DNA from: Palsa-506 sp963836355
GTDB taxonomy: Bacteria; Actinomycetota; Actinomycetes; Streptosporangiales; Streptosporangiaceae
Direction of reading: 5' to 3'
Assembly: GCA_963836355.1 (NCBI GenBank)
Contig: CAWIJO010000002.1
Coordinates: 1,364,001-1,428,000, forward strand
DNA length: 64,000 nucleotides
Shown: in pieces, positions 54,250-63,836 of the stretch
Layout: every line of letters starts with the position of its first letter
How positions within the stretch are numbered: position 1 is the stretch's first letter
Notes under the pieces: model-generated
Database searches by the model: none
What the model was told of the DNA's origin: nothing
What the model saw: only the letters and a program-made list of their open reading frames with translations
Translations under genes and position numbers: made by a program

Positions 54250-54916
54250 CCGGGAAGCCAATCTGGGCCGCCACACCTCGCCCATCCGGGTGGTGCGCCG
54301 GCCGCTGGCCGCGGCCGTGCTGGTCTGCGGCCTGATCGGGGCCGGGACCGGCATAACCGGACTGGCCCTGGCCAGCCAGACCGGCCACCCCGCAGCGCCT
54401 GTCGGCAGCGCGGCGCTGATCCCGGTGCCAGCGGGCCGCCAGGCGCCGGCGCCCGCGCCGTCGATGCTGCCGGTGTCCCGGCCAGTCCGGCTGATCATCC
54501 CGTCCATCGGCGTGCGGACCCGGCTCGTCCGCCTCGGACTCACGCCGTCCGGCACGCTGCAGGTGCCGGCCACCGCGGCCGTGGCCGGCTGGTACACCGG
54601 CAGCGCCCGGCCGGGTGCGATCGGCGCCGCGGTGATCGGCGGGCACATCGACTCCCGGCAGGGCCCGGGCATCTTCTACCAGCTGCACCTGCTGCACCGC
54701 GGCAGCCGGGTGTTCGTCCGGCGGGCCGACGGCACGCTGGCCGTGTTCCGGGTCACCGCGGTGCGCAGCTACCTGAAGGCCAGGTTCCCGAAGGAGGCCG
54801 TCTACGGGCCGGCGCCCGACGCCGAGCTTCGCCTGGTCACCTGCGGCGGCACGTTCGACTTCGCCACCCGGCACTACCGGAGCAACGTGATCGCCTACGC
54901 GACGCTGGTGCGCTGA
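54239..54916 (+). CDS. Class F sortase
   Basis: The 225-residue protein has one N-terminal membrane helix (about 20-46) and a sortase barrel with catalytic His136 (VIGGHIDSRQGPG), Cys202 (LRLVTCGGTFD) and Arg214 (RHYRSNVIAY). Class F members couple surface proteins to the envelope; their sorting signal is not well defined. The ATG lies inside the end of the DUF4397 gene (overlap 11 bp), showing translational coupling. The next gene is convergent, 42 bp away. Confidence 0.92.
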   Translation: MRADREANLGRHTSPIRVVRRPLAAAVLVCGLIGAGTGITGLALASQTGHPAAPVGSAALIPVPAGRQAPAPAPSMLPVSRPVRLIIPSIGVRTRLVRLGLTPSGTLQVPATAAVAGWYTGSARPGAIGAAVIGGHIDSRQGPGIFYQLHLLHRGSRVFVRRADGTLAVFRVTAVRSYLKARFPKEAVYGPAPDAELRLVTCGGTFDFATRHYRSNVIAYATLVR

Positions 54917-54957
54917 GGCCGGTCAGCCGCGCTGAGGCCGGTCAGCACCCCGGCCGG

Positions 54958-56468
54958 TCAGCACCCCGCGTTCTTCAGGATTGGCCCGACAAACGCGCCC
55001 AGGGTGCCCGGCCGCACCGTGCCGTACTGGGCATTGCCGCCGAAGGTCCGGCCATTGTGCATGTTGCCGAACTCCCATACGCAGCGGCCGCCTACCCGGG
55101 CCCTGGTGAAGAACGGGTAGAAGTGCCCGGGGCCCTTGGGCGGCATCACGCAGCCTGTCCCGGTCCCCAGGTCGCAGCTGGTGTTGAACTCGGTCGCGCT
55201 GGCGTCGGTCATGAACTGGAACCGCGGGTACCGCCGGCCTCCGCTGGTGACCGGTTGCTGCTGCAGGAACGGGGCAGGGAACCGGCCGGCGGCCACCGAG
55301 TTCGGCCAGTCCCGGTAGTACGGGGTGCCGTCGTAGTCCAGGTCGCCGATCGCGTCGAAGAACACGTCGCAGCCGGCGACCAGGTTCGGTGGCGCGGTGC
55401 CGCCATGGGTATCCCCGGCGCGGTAGCACGGCGAGTCATCCGGCTCGAACTTGCCCCCGGTGTCCTTGGCCGTCTCGTACGGGCCGATGCAGTGCTTGAA
55501 GTAGGTGTCGGTCACGCCGCCGCCGAGGCTGGTCTTGGCCTTGCCGCGGACCGCGGTGCACGGCTCGAAGTGGCCGATCTCGAACTGGTCGTTGAACATG
55601 TAAGGCCCGATGCCCCACGGGATGATGTTCTGCGCCCGCGCGGTCGAGTACTCCTGCTGGAAGTTGAACTTGGTGCCGGTGCAGTCGAACGGGTTGGTGT
55701 TCATGAAGCCGTTCGCGGCAGACGCGATCATGAAGCCGGTCTGCCCGGTGGTGTGGTCGGTTTCCCTGGCTTCCAGTGCGCGGCCGCCCGGGATCTTCAC
55801 GTCGAACATGCGCACTGTGATCTTGTCACCCGGGTTCATCCGCAGCGTGCGGGAATTGGGCGTGAAGGTAGCCAGATTGCTGCGCTGCGGGCTCGGCGGC
55901 CCGGTAGGCACGCCATTGGTCTGGATGAAACCGAAGTTGACTGGCTCGATGCACTGCGCATTGCAGGGCCCGGACCCGTTGCCGCTGCATTCCAGGCTGT
56001 CGATGTTGAGCGCCGAGCACCAGTGCGTGACGTCCTTGCCGGGGTGCGCCACGGGTCGGCTTGGCCGCCGGGTCAGCCGGCAGCCGCTCGGTGATGGACA
56101 TGTTGTTCCCGGAGCCGCGGACGGACGACAGGAATCGGACGGACGGCTCATCGTGCCCGATGTAGTGCCCGTTCTCGAAGAACCGGCCGTCATCGGATCC
56201 GCGCGGGTCGGCGCACATCATGCCCGGCCTGGCCGGGCGCTGGACCGGACTGAGGCCGTTGCAGTCGAGCCCGCCGACCGCCCTTGGCCGTACCGCGGGC
56301 CGCGCGGCGGGCCGGGCCGCGCTGGCAGTGCTGGCGGTGACCGCGACCCGGCCCGCCGTGCTCGCGGCTGCAGTTGTCACCAGGGCCCTGCGCTGCCAGC
56401 GACAACGCCGCGGTGAGGAGCAGAGCTGATAGTGCAGACAGCCGGTGAGCCTGCCAGGGGCTCCGCAT
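54958..56468 (-). pseudogene. Secreted Cys-rich protein, decayed paralogue of the gene at 36481
   Basis: The signal peptide (MRSPWQAHRLSALSALLLTAALSLAAQ, from 56468) is in one frame. The next block (LDCNGLSPVQRPARPGMMC ... GHYIGHDEPSVRFLSSVRGSGNN) is in a second, and the rest (from HPGKDVTHWCSALNIDSLEC to FYPFFTRARVGGRCVWEFG) in a third. Comparison with the intact paralogue shows that about 80-100 residues between the HDEP block and CSALNID are gone at about 56030, so deletion is real. Breaks lie near 56395 and 56045. The C-terminal half is well kept, with the Cys pattern intact. Confidence 0.7.
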
Positions 56469-56578
56469 AACGGCCTCCTCATTGGCGCCCCGGCGATCGG
56501 CCGACAATGCGACCGGCTCCCCTCGATATCCTCCGCGATCAGCGCTCGGCTGTCACTAGGCCAATTCCACCACTTCAG

Positions 56579-58060
56579 TCATTTCTTCCACTGCGCGGAG
56601 CCAGCGTCCCAGTCCGTGTAGGTATAGGGGTTATCGCGCACCTCGGTCGCCGGGATCTCCGGATGCATGCCATCGGCCCAGGCGTCCTGACCCAGCTCGC
56701 TCATCAGGTGCTCGACGGTCTGCCCGACGACCACCCTCGCCTTCGCCAGGTCGACACCGAGCAAACGGTGACCGTATTTCACTACCCGGCCGTTGACCAC
56801 GACCGTGTGCACATCGCCCCGCTGCGCCTGGAAGGCCACGTGGCCGTAAGGGTTGAGCAGCGGGAACATCACCGGCGATGCGTCGTTCTTGATCAGCACG
56901 ACGTCTGCCTTCTTGCCGGCCTCCAGGCTGCCGGTCACGGAGTCCAGGCCGAGCGCCCTGGCCCCGCCGCGGGTGGCCCAGCCGACGACGTGCTCGGCCC
57001 GCAGGTGGCAATTGGTCACCGTGTCCTGATTGCCGTGTGCCTCCAGATGCTCACGGGACCGGTCCGCGCCGAGGGTCGCCCGCATGGCCGAGAACAGGTC
57101 GCCGCTCCACCAGACGCTGGTGTCCATCGACAGCGATACGCCGATGTCATGCTCACGCAGCCGCCAGGTGGGCGGGTAGCCCTGGCCCGCGCTCTGCTCA
57201 CTCTCCGTGGAGACCGACGCGAACCCGCCGGTCGCCGCGATCCGGTTGTAGGAGTCAGGGTTCAGGGTTGCCGCGTGCACGTAGATCGTGCCCGGCGTCA
57301 TGAACCCGTTCTCGTGCATGAGCCGGATGCCATCGTCGTTGGTGGCGCCCCAGACGCCCGCGTGCGTCGTCACCGGCACGGCCAGCTCGCGGGCAACCTC
57401 GAACGCGGCTCGCTCCGGGAAGGCGGGATCCCCGGTCACGTCGAAGGCAAGCTGGAAGCCGAGCATGTCGCCGCGCCCGTCGATGCGCCGGGTGAAGAAG
57501 TCCCTGAATTCCGGCGCGGCCGACCACTCCCACGGGCCCTGCTGGATGTTGCCGTAGGCCAGCACGAACCGGCCGGGCACCTCCTCCAGGGCATCGACGG
57601 CGGCGTCCGCGTGCGCGGTAGTCTGCAGGCCGTGCGACCAGTCCACCGTGGTCGTCACCCCGGCGTCGAGCGCCTCGATGGCCGATAGCAGGTTCCCCGC
57701 ATACACGTCCTGCGGCCGGAACGCCCTGCCCCAGTTCAGGTAGTACCAGACGAAGTACTGGGTCAGGGTCCAGTCGGCGCCGTAGCCGCGCATCGCGGTC
57801 TGCCACATGTGCCGGTGGGTGTCGATCATGCCTGGCATCACGATGCCGCCGGAGGCGTCGATCTCGGCTGTGCCGGCCGGCACCTGCAGGCCAGGGCCCA
57901 CGTCGGCGATGCGCTCGCCAGTGATCAGGACGTCGGTGCCGGGCAGGATCCGGTGCGCGTCGTCCATCGTCAGCACGGTGCCGCCGCGGAACACGATGGG
58001 GCGCCCCGGGGTCAGGTCAGCGCCGGTCAGGTCAGTTACCGGCGGGTCAGCGGCTGTCAT
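56579..58060 (-). CDS. Amidohydrolase (cytosine-deaminase/TrzN-like metal-dependent hydrolase)
   Basis: The 493-residue enzyme has the composite fold: an N-terminal beta strand set, the metal motif MIDTHRHMWQ (His82, His84), then His233 (TTHAGVWG), His262 (YVHAATLN) and Asp313 (SMDTSVWW), and the closing GSLEAGKKADVVLI. This fits one divalent metal and hydrolytic deamination or dechlorination of a ring compound, as in the SAH/MTA deaminase, guanine deaminase and TrzN group. No pathway neighbours help. It stands alone on the minus strand. The stop is at 56579. Confidence 0.85.
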   Translation of the reverse strand: MTAADPPVTDLTGADLTPGRPIVFRGGTVLTMDDAHRILPGTDVLITGERIADVGPGLQVPAGTAEIDASGGIVMPGMIDTHRHMWQTAMRGYGADWTLTQYFVWYYLNWGRAFRPQDVYAGNLLSAIEALDAGVTTTVDWSHGLQTTAHADAAVDALEEVPGRFVLAYGNIQQGPWEWSAAPEFRDFFTRRIDGRGDMLGFQLAFDVTGDPAFPERAAFEVARELAVPVTTHAGVWGATNDDGIRLMHENGFMTPGTIYVHAATLNPDSYNRIAATGGFASVSTESEQSAGQGYPPTWRLREHDIGVSLSMDTSVWWSGDLFSAMRATLGADRSREHLEAHGNQDTVTNCHLRAEHVVGWATRGGARALGLDSVTGSLEAGKKADVVLIKNDASPVMFPLLNPYGHVAFQAQRGDVHTVVVNGRVVKYGHRLLGVDLAKARVVVGQTVEHLMSELGQDAWADGMHPEIPATEVRDNPYTYTDWDAGSAQWKK

Positions 58061-58155
58061 CGGGTTTCTCCGTTCGGCGGCGGGCAGGTCCTGATTATGG
58101 CGCGGCCGACGCGGTCCGGGTTGCCGGTACCGCGGCGATCTGGAAGCTTAGCCGG

Positions 58156-58363
58156 ATGACAACGCGTCTCGTGCACCTGGTGATGGCGCTACCGATCCGC
58201 CGCGGCTGGCCCGGTTCTAGGCGGCTGCGCTGGGCTGGGTGGCCGACGAGGAGCCGGCCGGGACCTCGGCGCCAGGCCCGCCGACATCGGCGAGGGCGGA
58301 GTGCCGTGGGTGGTGCTGGCCGACCCGGAAGGCAACGAAATCTGCATCCTCACGCCCCGGTAG
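58156..58363 (+). pseudogene. Glyoxalase/VOC-fold protein, remnant
   Basis: The start MTTRLVHLVM, the adjacent-frame DPPRLARF and LGWVADEEPAG, and the end ADIGEGGVPWVVLADPEGNEICILTPR belong to one VOC-family (glyoxalase-6-like) protein of normally about 120-240 residues. The three pieces lie in different frames and the middle is missing. It is short (about 69 codons in total). The remains could not form a working fold. Confidence 0.6.
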
Positions 58364-58449
58364 CTGCATCAGGAGCACCAGGTAGCCCTCGTTCAGATCT
58401 AATTCAGTGCCGCTGCAGAGCCGGACCCGGCGCGGGCCGGCCGGTTTAA

Positions 58450-58478
58450 CGTTCCTGTACCGCGGATATACAGGAACG
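58450..58478. promoter_or_regulatory. 10-bp inverted repeat upstream of the PAS kinase
   Basis: CGTTCCTGTA (58450-58459) faces TACAGGAACG (58469-58478) with a 9-base gap, about 110 bp before the kinase start. Spacing and symmetry suggest an operator for a dimeric regulator or a terminator for the VOC remnant. The rest of 58364-58585 holds only the ribosome site AGGGGG. Confidence 0.45.
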
Positions 58479-58585
58479 GGGACGAGTTTTCTTTCCGGGG
58501 ATGAATCGGCTGAACCCGCACTGCCTGCGGCGCCGTCAATGCTCCCCGGCACCTGATATCCCCGGTGCAATGTCAGGGGGCTGCG

Positions 58586-59764
58586 ATGGTTAAGGCCAGG
58601 CTGCAACCACAGCGGCAGCATAGTGAGCCATCGCGCGAACTCAAGCTCACCTGCCTGAGCAATCTGCTGTCGACTACCGATGAGCGCGTTTACTTCAAGG
58701 ACCTGCACAGCCGTTTCCTCTTTGTCAGCGCGGGCTGGATCGCCGCATACACTCCGGGCCGCCCCGCGGCGGAGCTAATCGGGAAGACGGACTTCGATGT
58801 CTTCAGCGGCCAGCACGCGTCCGCTGCCTTCGCGGACGAAAAGCAGATTATCCGCACCGGCGAGCCGATCGTGGGAAAGGTGGAGCGGGAGACCTACAGC
58901 GGCCGGGACGACGCCTGGGTGTCGACCACGAAGATGCCGCTCTGGGACGAGCGGGGCCAGATCATCGGCACGTTCGGCATCTCCCGCGACGTCACCGCGC
59001 AGATCAGGGCCGAGCACGCGCTGGCCCGGCAGGCCCGGCAGCTGAGCCAGCAAAACGATCGCCTGCGCGAGCTTGACCGGCTGAAGGACGAGTTCATCGG
59101 CCTGGTCTCGCACGAGCTGCGAACGCCGCTGACCTCGATCATCGGGTACGTCGACCTGCTCAGGGACGAACGCGATGGCGGGCCGAACGCTGGTCAACTG
59201 GCCGAGGTGATCGAGCGGAACTCGCAGCGCCTCCTGCGCCTCGTCGATGACCTGCTATTCCTCTCCCAGATCCAGTCGGGAAAGCTGGCGGTGAAGTTCC
59301 GCAGCGCGGACCTGGCGGGCCTGGCCGCAGCCGCGGTGGACGAGATGCGGCCCCGGGCTGAGCGGAAGCACATCGAGCTGGCCTGCGCCGCGGCCGACGT
59401 CCCCCGCTTTGCCGCCGACCCGGCCCGCATCGGCCAGCTACTCGGCAACCTGATCTCCAATGCGGTGAAGTTCACCCCGGACGGCGGGCGGGTCGAGGTC
59501 CGGCTGGGCACCGAGCCAGGCCAGGCTGTGCTCGCCGTCTCCGACACCGGCATCGGCATCCCCGCTGCCGACCGGGAGCAGATCTTCGAGCGCTTCTTCC
59601 GCACCGCGACCGCCACCAGGCAGGCGATCCCCGGCAGCGGCCTCGGGCTCACCATCGCCAAGGCCATCGTGGCAGCGCACGACGGCACGATCATGGTGGA
59701 CAGCCACGAGGGCCGCGGCAGCACATTCACCGTCTGCCTGCCGCTCCGGCCGCTGCCCGGATAA
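58586..59764 (+). CDS. PAS-domain sensor histidine kinase
   Basis: The 392-residue soluble kinase has a PAS domain (about 30-135, VYFKDLHSRFLFVSAGW ... PLWDERGQIIGTFGISRDVTA) and a short coiled linker. His176 lies in EFIGLVSHELRTPLTSIIGY. The HATPase has NLISNAVKFTPDGG, DTGIGIPAADREQIFERFFR and GSGLGLTIAKAI. No transmembrane segment is present, so it senses a cytoplasmic signal. No response regulator is next to it, so it is an orphan. The ATG at 58586 is preferred because AGGGGG lies upstream; the ORF extends 7 codons further. Confidence 0.9.
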   Translation: MVKARLQPQRQHSEPSRELKLTCLSNLLSTTDERVYFKDLHSRFLFVSAGWIAAYTPGRPAAELIGKTDFDVFSGQHASAAFADEKQIIRTGEPIVGKVERETYSGRDDAWVSTTKMPLWDERGQIIGTFGISRDVTAQIRAEHALARQARQLSQQNDRLRELDRLKDEFIGLVSHELRTPLTSIIGYVDLLRDERDGGPNAGQLAEVIERNSQRLLRLVDDLLFLSQIQSGKLAVKFRSADLAGLAAAAVDEMRPRAERKHIELACAAADVPRFAADPARIGQLLGNLISNAVKFTPDGGRVEVRLGTEPGQAVLAVSDTGIGIPAADREQIFERFFRTATATRQAIPGSGLGLTIAKAIVAAHDGTIMVDSHEGRGSTFTVCLPLRPLPG

Positions 59765-59789
59765 CAGGCAGTCGCCCGGTCGGCTGGAG

Positions 59790-61127
59790 CTACCGGGCGA
59801 GTGCGCCCATCGGATCCCATGCTGGCAGCACGATCGGCTCGGTGCCGAGCGCTGCCTGCAGCTCAGCCGGCAGCGCTCCACGGCGCGCCGCGATCTCGAA
59901 AACGTACTCGTCGAACCACGAGTCGTTCATGGTGTAGAAGCCGTCCTTGCCGCGGTCCGCGCCCCAGCTGTTCTCTACCCGCCACCTGCGGGTCACACCG
60001 TCGAGGACGTCTACCCCGGTGAAGAGCATTGCGTGCGTCATCTCGGTCTCGTGGAAGACCAGCCGGTCGGCCTTGCCGAGGGTGAAGGCCGCGTCGTAGA
60101 CCGAGGACAGGTCGTATAGGCCGGCGTCCCACACGCCGTAGTCGTTGCTCATCATCTTGCCGACGTCACAGCCGAACCAGACCGGCTCGCCGCTGCCCAG
60201 GGTGCGCGAGGTGATGTCCTTGATCAGCGGCATGCCGACGTTCAGGTAGGTGACCGGCGGAGCGCCGAGCACATTGCCGAGGTACTCGACCGTGAAGGTC
60301 TGGCCGACCGGGCTCGATGGTCGCGGGTCGTGCACCAGGCATACGTAATCGTCGATGGGCAACTGCACGTACTTCGCCGCGAACTCCCGGGGAGTGAGCA
60401 CACCGTCACGGTGAAACTCCCGGTCCTTGTCGCTCCACTGCCAGACGAAGCGCTCCGGCGGGGTCCCGAGGTGGATGCACAGCACTCGGTAAATGACCCG
60501 CAGGACGTCCGCTTTCTCGGCCCGTGCCGCATCGGTGCCCCTGGCCGCTGCCTCGCGCACCGACTTGGCCCCCTGGCGCAGCAGGTTGCGCAGCACCGAG
60601 TTCATCCGGGAAGTATTAGCCGAGCTGTGCGTCTCGGGCATGAACGCCTTGGGCACCAGCCCGTGCTTGTTGACGATGGCCACGAACATGTTCCACTGGC
60701 CACCGTCGCTGGCCACCGAATCCAGCAGAAAAGCCACGGTCCGGTCGCCAATATCACGATCGGCCGTCTCGATTACGGCTTCGAGAAAATAATTAGCTCG
60801 CTCGACCTTGTCCCAGAACATGGCATAGTTCTGGGAGAATTCGAAGTCCTTCAATCCCATCTTCTGCATGGCGCCGACGCGCAGCAGATTTAGCCCGGCG
60901 AATAGCCAGCACCGGCCGCTGCGCTCCTGATTGGTGACCTTCCAGTCGTCCAGCAGGAGGGAAAGGGAGTGGTCGGTGTTGTTGATGATCTCCCGGCTGA
61001 TGGCCACGTCGTCGACGGCAACCCGGGTCACCGCGTTCTGCGCCAGCCGGTAGGCCGGGCTAGCGGAAAAGTCCTTCCGGAGCAGCTCCAGGTCCCCGGC
61101 ATTCAGCGTCCGGTCCATGATCGACAT
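59790..61127 (-). CDS. pepC: Bleomycin-hydrolase-like C1 aminopeptidase (PepC family)
   Basis: The 445-residue papain-fold peptidase has catalytic Cys in QERSGRCWLFAGLN (about residue 73), His in EMTHAMLFTGVD and Asn in RRWRVENSWG. Insertions between these motifs are typical of the PepC/bleomycin hydrolase group, as is the length of about 445. The family forms a hexameric cytosolic barrel with aminopeptidase activity and can inactivate bleomycin. The ATG complementary to 61125-61127 follows AGGAG by 6 bases; a GTG one codon upstream is possible. It stands alone on the minus strand. Confidence 0.9.
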   Translation of the reverse strand: MSIMDRTLNAGDLELLRKDFSASPAYRLAQNAVTRVAVDDVAISREIINNTDHSLSLLLDDWKVTNQERSGRCWLFAGLNLLRVGAMQKMGLKDFEFSQNYAMFWDKVERANYFLEAVIETADRDIGDRTVAFLLDSVASDGGQWNMFVAIVNKHGLVPKAFMPETHSSANTSRMNSVLRNLLRQGAKSVREAAARGTDAARAEKADVLRVIYRVLCIHLGTPPERFVWQWSDKDREFHRDGVLTPREFAAKYVQLPIDDYVCLVHDPRPSSPVGQTFTVEYLGNVLGAPPVTYLNVGMPLIKDITSRTLGSGEPVWFGCDVGKMMSNDYGVWDAGLYDLSSVYDAAFTLGKADRLVFHETEMTHAMLFTGVDVLDGVTRRWRVENSWGADRGKDGFYTMNDSWFDEYVFEIAARRGALPAELQAALGTEPIVLPAWDPMGALAR

Positions 61128-61196
61128 CACCCGCTCCTAGGCCACCGCAGCCTTCGGATCCAACCTACCAGCGGGCCCGGCCGGCCCGGGATCTGC

Positions 61197-62576
61197 TCAG
61201 CCGCCGAGCAGCTGCCGTGCGCCGTCGGCTAGCTCGGCGGCGAACGACGATTCCGTGGCCTGGGTGCCCGGGCCGGTATCGAAGCCCAGTTCCCGGCGCA
61301 GATAGCCGGCCTGGTCGATGACGAATGCGTAGTACTCATGGCCGATCGCCCGGCCGGCCAGCTCCGCGAGGGCGGTAACGCCGCCAGACCTGCTGGAGCC
61401 GGGCAGGAGTGCCGGTCAGGTACAGCCAGTCCGGCAGGCCGGCCAGGCCCGTCTGGACGTCGAACGCCCAGCGAGCGACACCGCCCGGCCGCGGGAGTCG
61501 GCGAGCCGGAACGGCGGAGCCGGGTAGTCGACCAGCGCGCGCTGTTGGGGTCGGTGCCGAGCCCGCCGAAGATGCCGAGGTCCTCAATGAGCACCCAGTC
61601 CGCCAGGCACAGCGCCATTACGGCGATGAGCGCCGGGCAGATCAGCCGCGGCCGCCCGCTCAGGAGCACCGCGCCGGCCAGCGCGAGCGCAGTCACCACG
61701 ACCATATTGACCGCGAATCCGTGCCCGGCATTGATCGAGCCGAACCCGGCCACCAGGGCCGACAGGAAATGCGGCTGCGAGATGGTGGCCATCGACTGGA
61801 CCACGCCGGTGAGCGTGCCTGGCCGGCCGTGCCAGGTCCCCTGCCAGAACCCGCGGCCTGGCCAGGCCTGCAGTACCGCCATCCCGGCCAGGAACAGGCC
61901 TATCCCGGCGAGGATCAGCCGGCCCGGCCGCGCGGTGCGCCACGCCCGGGGTGGCAGCGCGATCAGTGCGCCGGCCACCGCGTAGCTGAGCGCGGCCCCC
62001 GGCGCGCCGGTCAGCCAGCTCAGGCCGGGGGCGAAGATGCCCCCCGAAGGACTCGCCGAATACCCAGACGACCAGCCCCCAGCCCAGGCTGGCCAGCAGG
62101 GCCAGCCGCGACCACGCGCCACCGGCCGCGGCCAGCAGCCAGGTTCAGATGCCGACCTGGATCCAGACCGCGGCGGCTCCGGCCTGTACCGGGTGGTAAG
62201 ACCAGGTGGTCCCGGCCCGGTTCACGACTTGCTGCACCCAGTGCGGTGAACTCGCCGCGACGGGCTCGATGACCTGCCCGGGAAGGCCGGCGGCCATCTT
62301 GGGCTGGGCCTGCAGCACGCCGTCCAGCACCCACAGCAGGCCGAAGCCGATCCGGATCAGCCTGCGCGCAGCTGGCTCCGCCGGAACGGGTGCCCGCGGG
62401 CCCGGAAGCCGCGGCGCAGCATCATGCCGGGCAGCCGCTGGCAGCAACGCCCGCGCGCCAAGCCTGGCCAGCCCGAGTACCGCGAAGATCAGCAGCACGA
62501 TAAGGGCCTGGCGCAGCATGGCTGCCCGGAACGCCGCGACCACCGTTGGGTCGCTGACCTTGATCCCAGAGTTCAT
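61197..62576 (-). pseudogene. Membrane protein with SCO1/thioredoxin-like C-terminal part, decayed
   Basis: From 62576 the frame reads SGIKVSDPTVVAAFRAAMLRQALIVLLIF..., then an early TGA near 62145 where the next words are TWLLAAAGGAWSRLALLASLGWG. After a shift near 62040, GIFAPGLSWLTGAPGAALSYAVAGALIALPPRAW and several more helices follow. The end has pieces of a thioredoxin-fold domain in other frames: FDVQTGLAGLPDWLYLTGTPARLQQVWRRY, then HEYYAFVIDQAGYLRRELGFDTGPG. At least one stop and three shifts are present, so it is a pseudogene. The likely intact form was a multi-pass protein with an extracytoplasmic SCO1-type domain. Confidence 0.6.
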
Positions 62577-62681
62577 CCCGGGGATGACGTCACCTGCTTC
62601 GCTGAATGAGTTCCCGCCGAATGCCTGCCGCGCTGGAGGGCGGGCCGCGATCCGGCCCGCCCTCCTTGTCAGACCCCTGGT

Positions 62682-63145
62682 TCAGCCGCCGTTGAAGGGA
62701 GCGACCAGCGGGTTCGTGCCTGAGAACAAGCCGGCCGGGTTCGGTACCAGATCCACACGTGCATCGTGGTCAGGTCCGGATGCCAGAAGGTGAACTTGGC
62801 TCCTGTCTGCGGATTCGTCTTCCGGCATGTCTTGGAGTTCTGATCCGGGATGAAGGTGCCGTCCTTGTAGTGGCAGGCCGCGGGGAAGAGGCCGAACGTC
62901 GCGTTCTGCAGCGGCGGCGTCTTCGGCATCTTTGCGAATACCCATTCCAGGGCGCCGAGCTGCCACGTGCTCCCGTGGTGCTCGTAGACCAGGATCTGCG
63001 GCTTGCGGATGTTGAATCCGGCGATTTGCGGGTTCATGAAGTGAATGCCCATGTTCGGCATCATCGGGGTGATGACCTGGTAGCCGTCGGCCTTGGCCCT
63101 GGCCAGGTTCGTCGCGTACTTCGCCGTCGCCAGCCGCGCCCCCGC
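62682..63145 (-). pseudogene. Secreted protein family, truncated at N-terminus
   Basis: The frame reads ATAKYATNLARAKADGYQVITPMMPNMGIHFMNPQI and continues KPQILVYEHHGSTWQLGALEWVFAKM to FWHPDLTTMHVWIWY. Near 62735 a shift leads to NPAGLFSGTNPLVAPFNGG and the stop at 62682. I recall this as the C-terminal part of an uncharacterised actinobacterial secreted family. The signal peptide is missing because a LuxR-type gene fragment starts directly upstream. It may once have bound metal or ligands through its several His. Confidence 0.55.
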
Positions 63146-63147
63146 GA

Positions 63148-63459
63148 GTCGATCTCGGCCATGAATGCGGCGAACAGCTGGTCCCGCTGCGCCCCTCGGC
63201 GGCACAGGTCAGCGAGTTCCCCGCCGACCTGCGCGCCGATGTCGAAAACCGGACCGAGCGGCCGCGGGGTCAGCAACCCGTCGCAGCCGCCCCACAGCCA
63301 GCGGGCACCCTTCGTGCGCTGCTGGAACATCTCGACCAGCGCGGTCTTCCCGATCCCCGACTCCCCCGACACCAGGACCAGCCGGCCGTCGCCCTGCCTC
63401 GCCTGACCGGCATACTCGGCAAGCGTCTGCAGAAACGACGCCCGCTCCAGCAGCTTCAT
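63148..63459 (-). pseudogene. LuxR-family ATPase regulator, N-terminal fragment
   Basis: The frame MKLLERASFLQTLAEYAGQARQGDGRLVLVSGESGIGKTALVEMF is the P-loop start of a large LuxR/MalT-like regulator. WLWGGCDGLLTPRPLGPVFDIGAQVGGEL follows. Homology ends near 63150, where it runs into the secreted-protein remnant. About 800 residues, including the HTH domain, are missing. The start has no damage, so an expressed short P-loop peptide cannot be excluded. Confidence 0.65.
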
Positions 63460-63836
63460 CGCCAGACCCCCAGCCTCTTGCGAGGATTGTGACCGGCCCA
63501 GGCGGGCAGTTTCAAGGGTGGCCGAGCGGCACCAAGCCGCGGGCGATCCGCTTCAGCATGCTAGCCAGGCTACGCCAGGAAGCTGGCTGCCAGCCCAGTG
63601 ACCTGCGGGCACGAGCGGGCCACCGGTTCAGCTACGACCGAGCGCCGCTGCCCGCGCGCTGGCCTGCTCCCGGTCACTGCCGCCAGGCGAGCAAGACCGC
63701 TCTTCCCCGGCGGGCCTTTGCTCGGAACTTTCGGTTATTGCCACGACACGCGGAGTTGCCTGTTATCTTCTGAAATCTGCAAGATGAATTCTGCAAGAGG
63801 ATATGACTTCCTCCCGATCCGCGAGGGACAGCCGTC
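63460..63836. other. Non-coding region before the last gene
   Basis: About 375 bp between divergent genes. It contains a direct repeat TCTGCAAGA at 63776-63784 and 63790-63798 (14-bp period), about 40 bases before the kinase start, and an AT-richer stretch around 63731-63780. TTATCT (63763-63768) could be a -10 box, but the spacing to TTGCCA is 19 bp. I see no gene. Confidence 0.45.
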
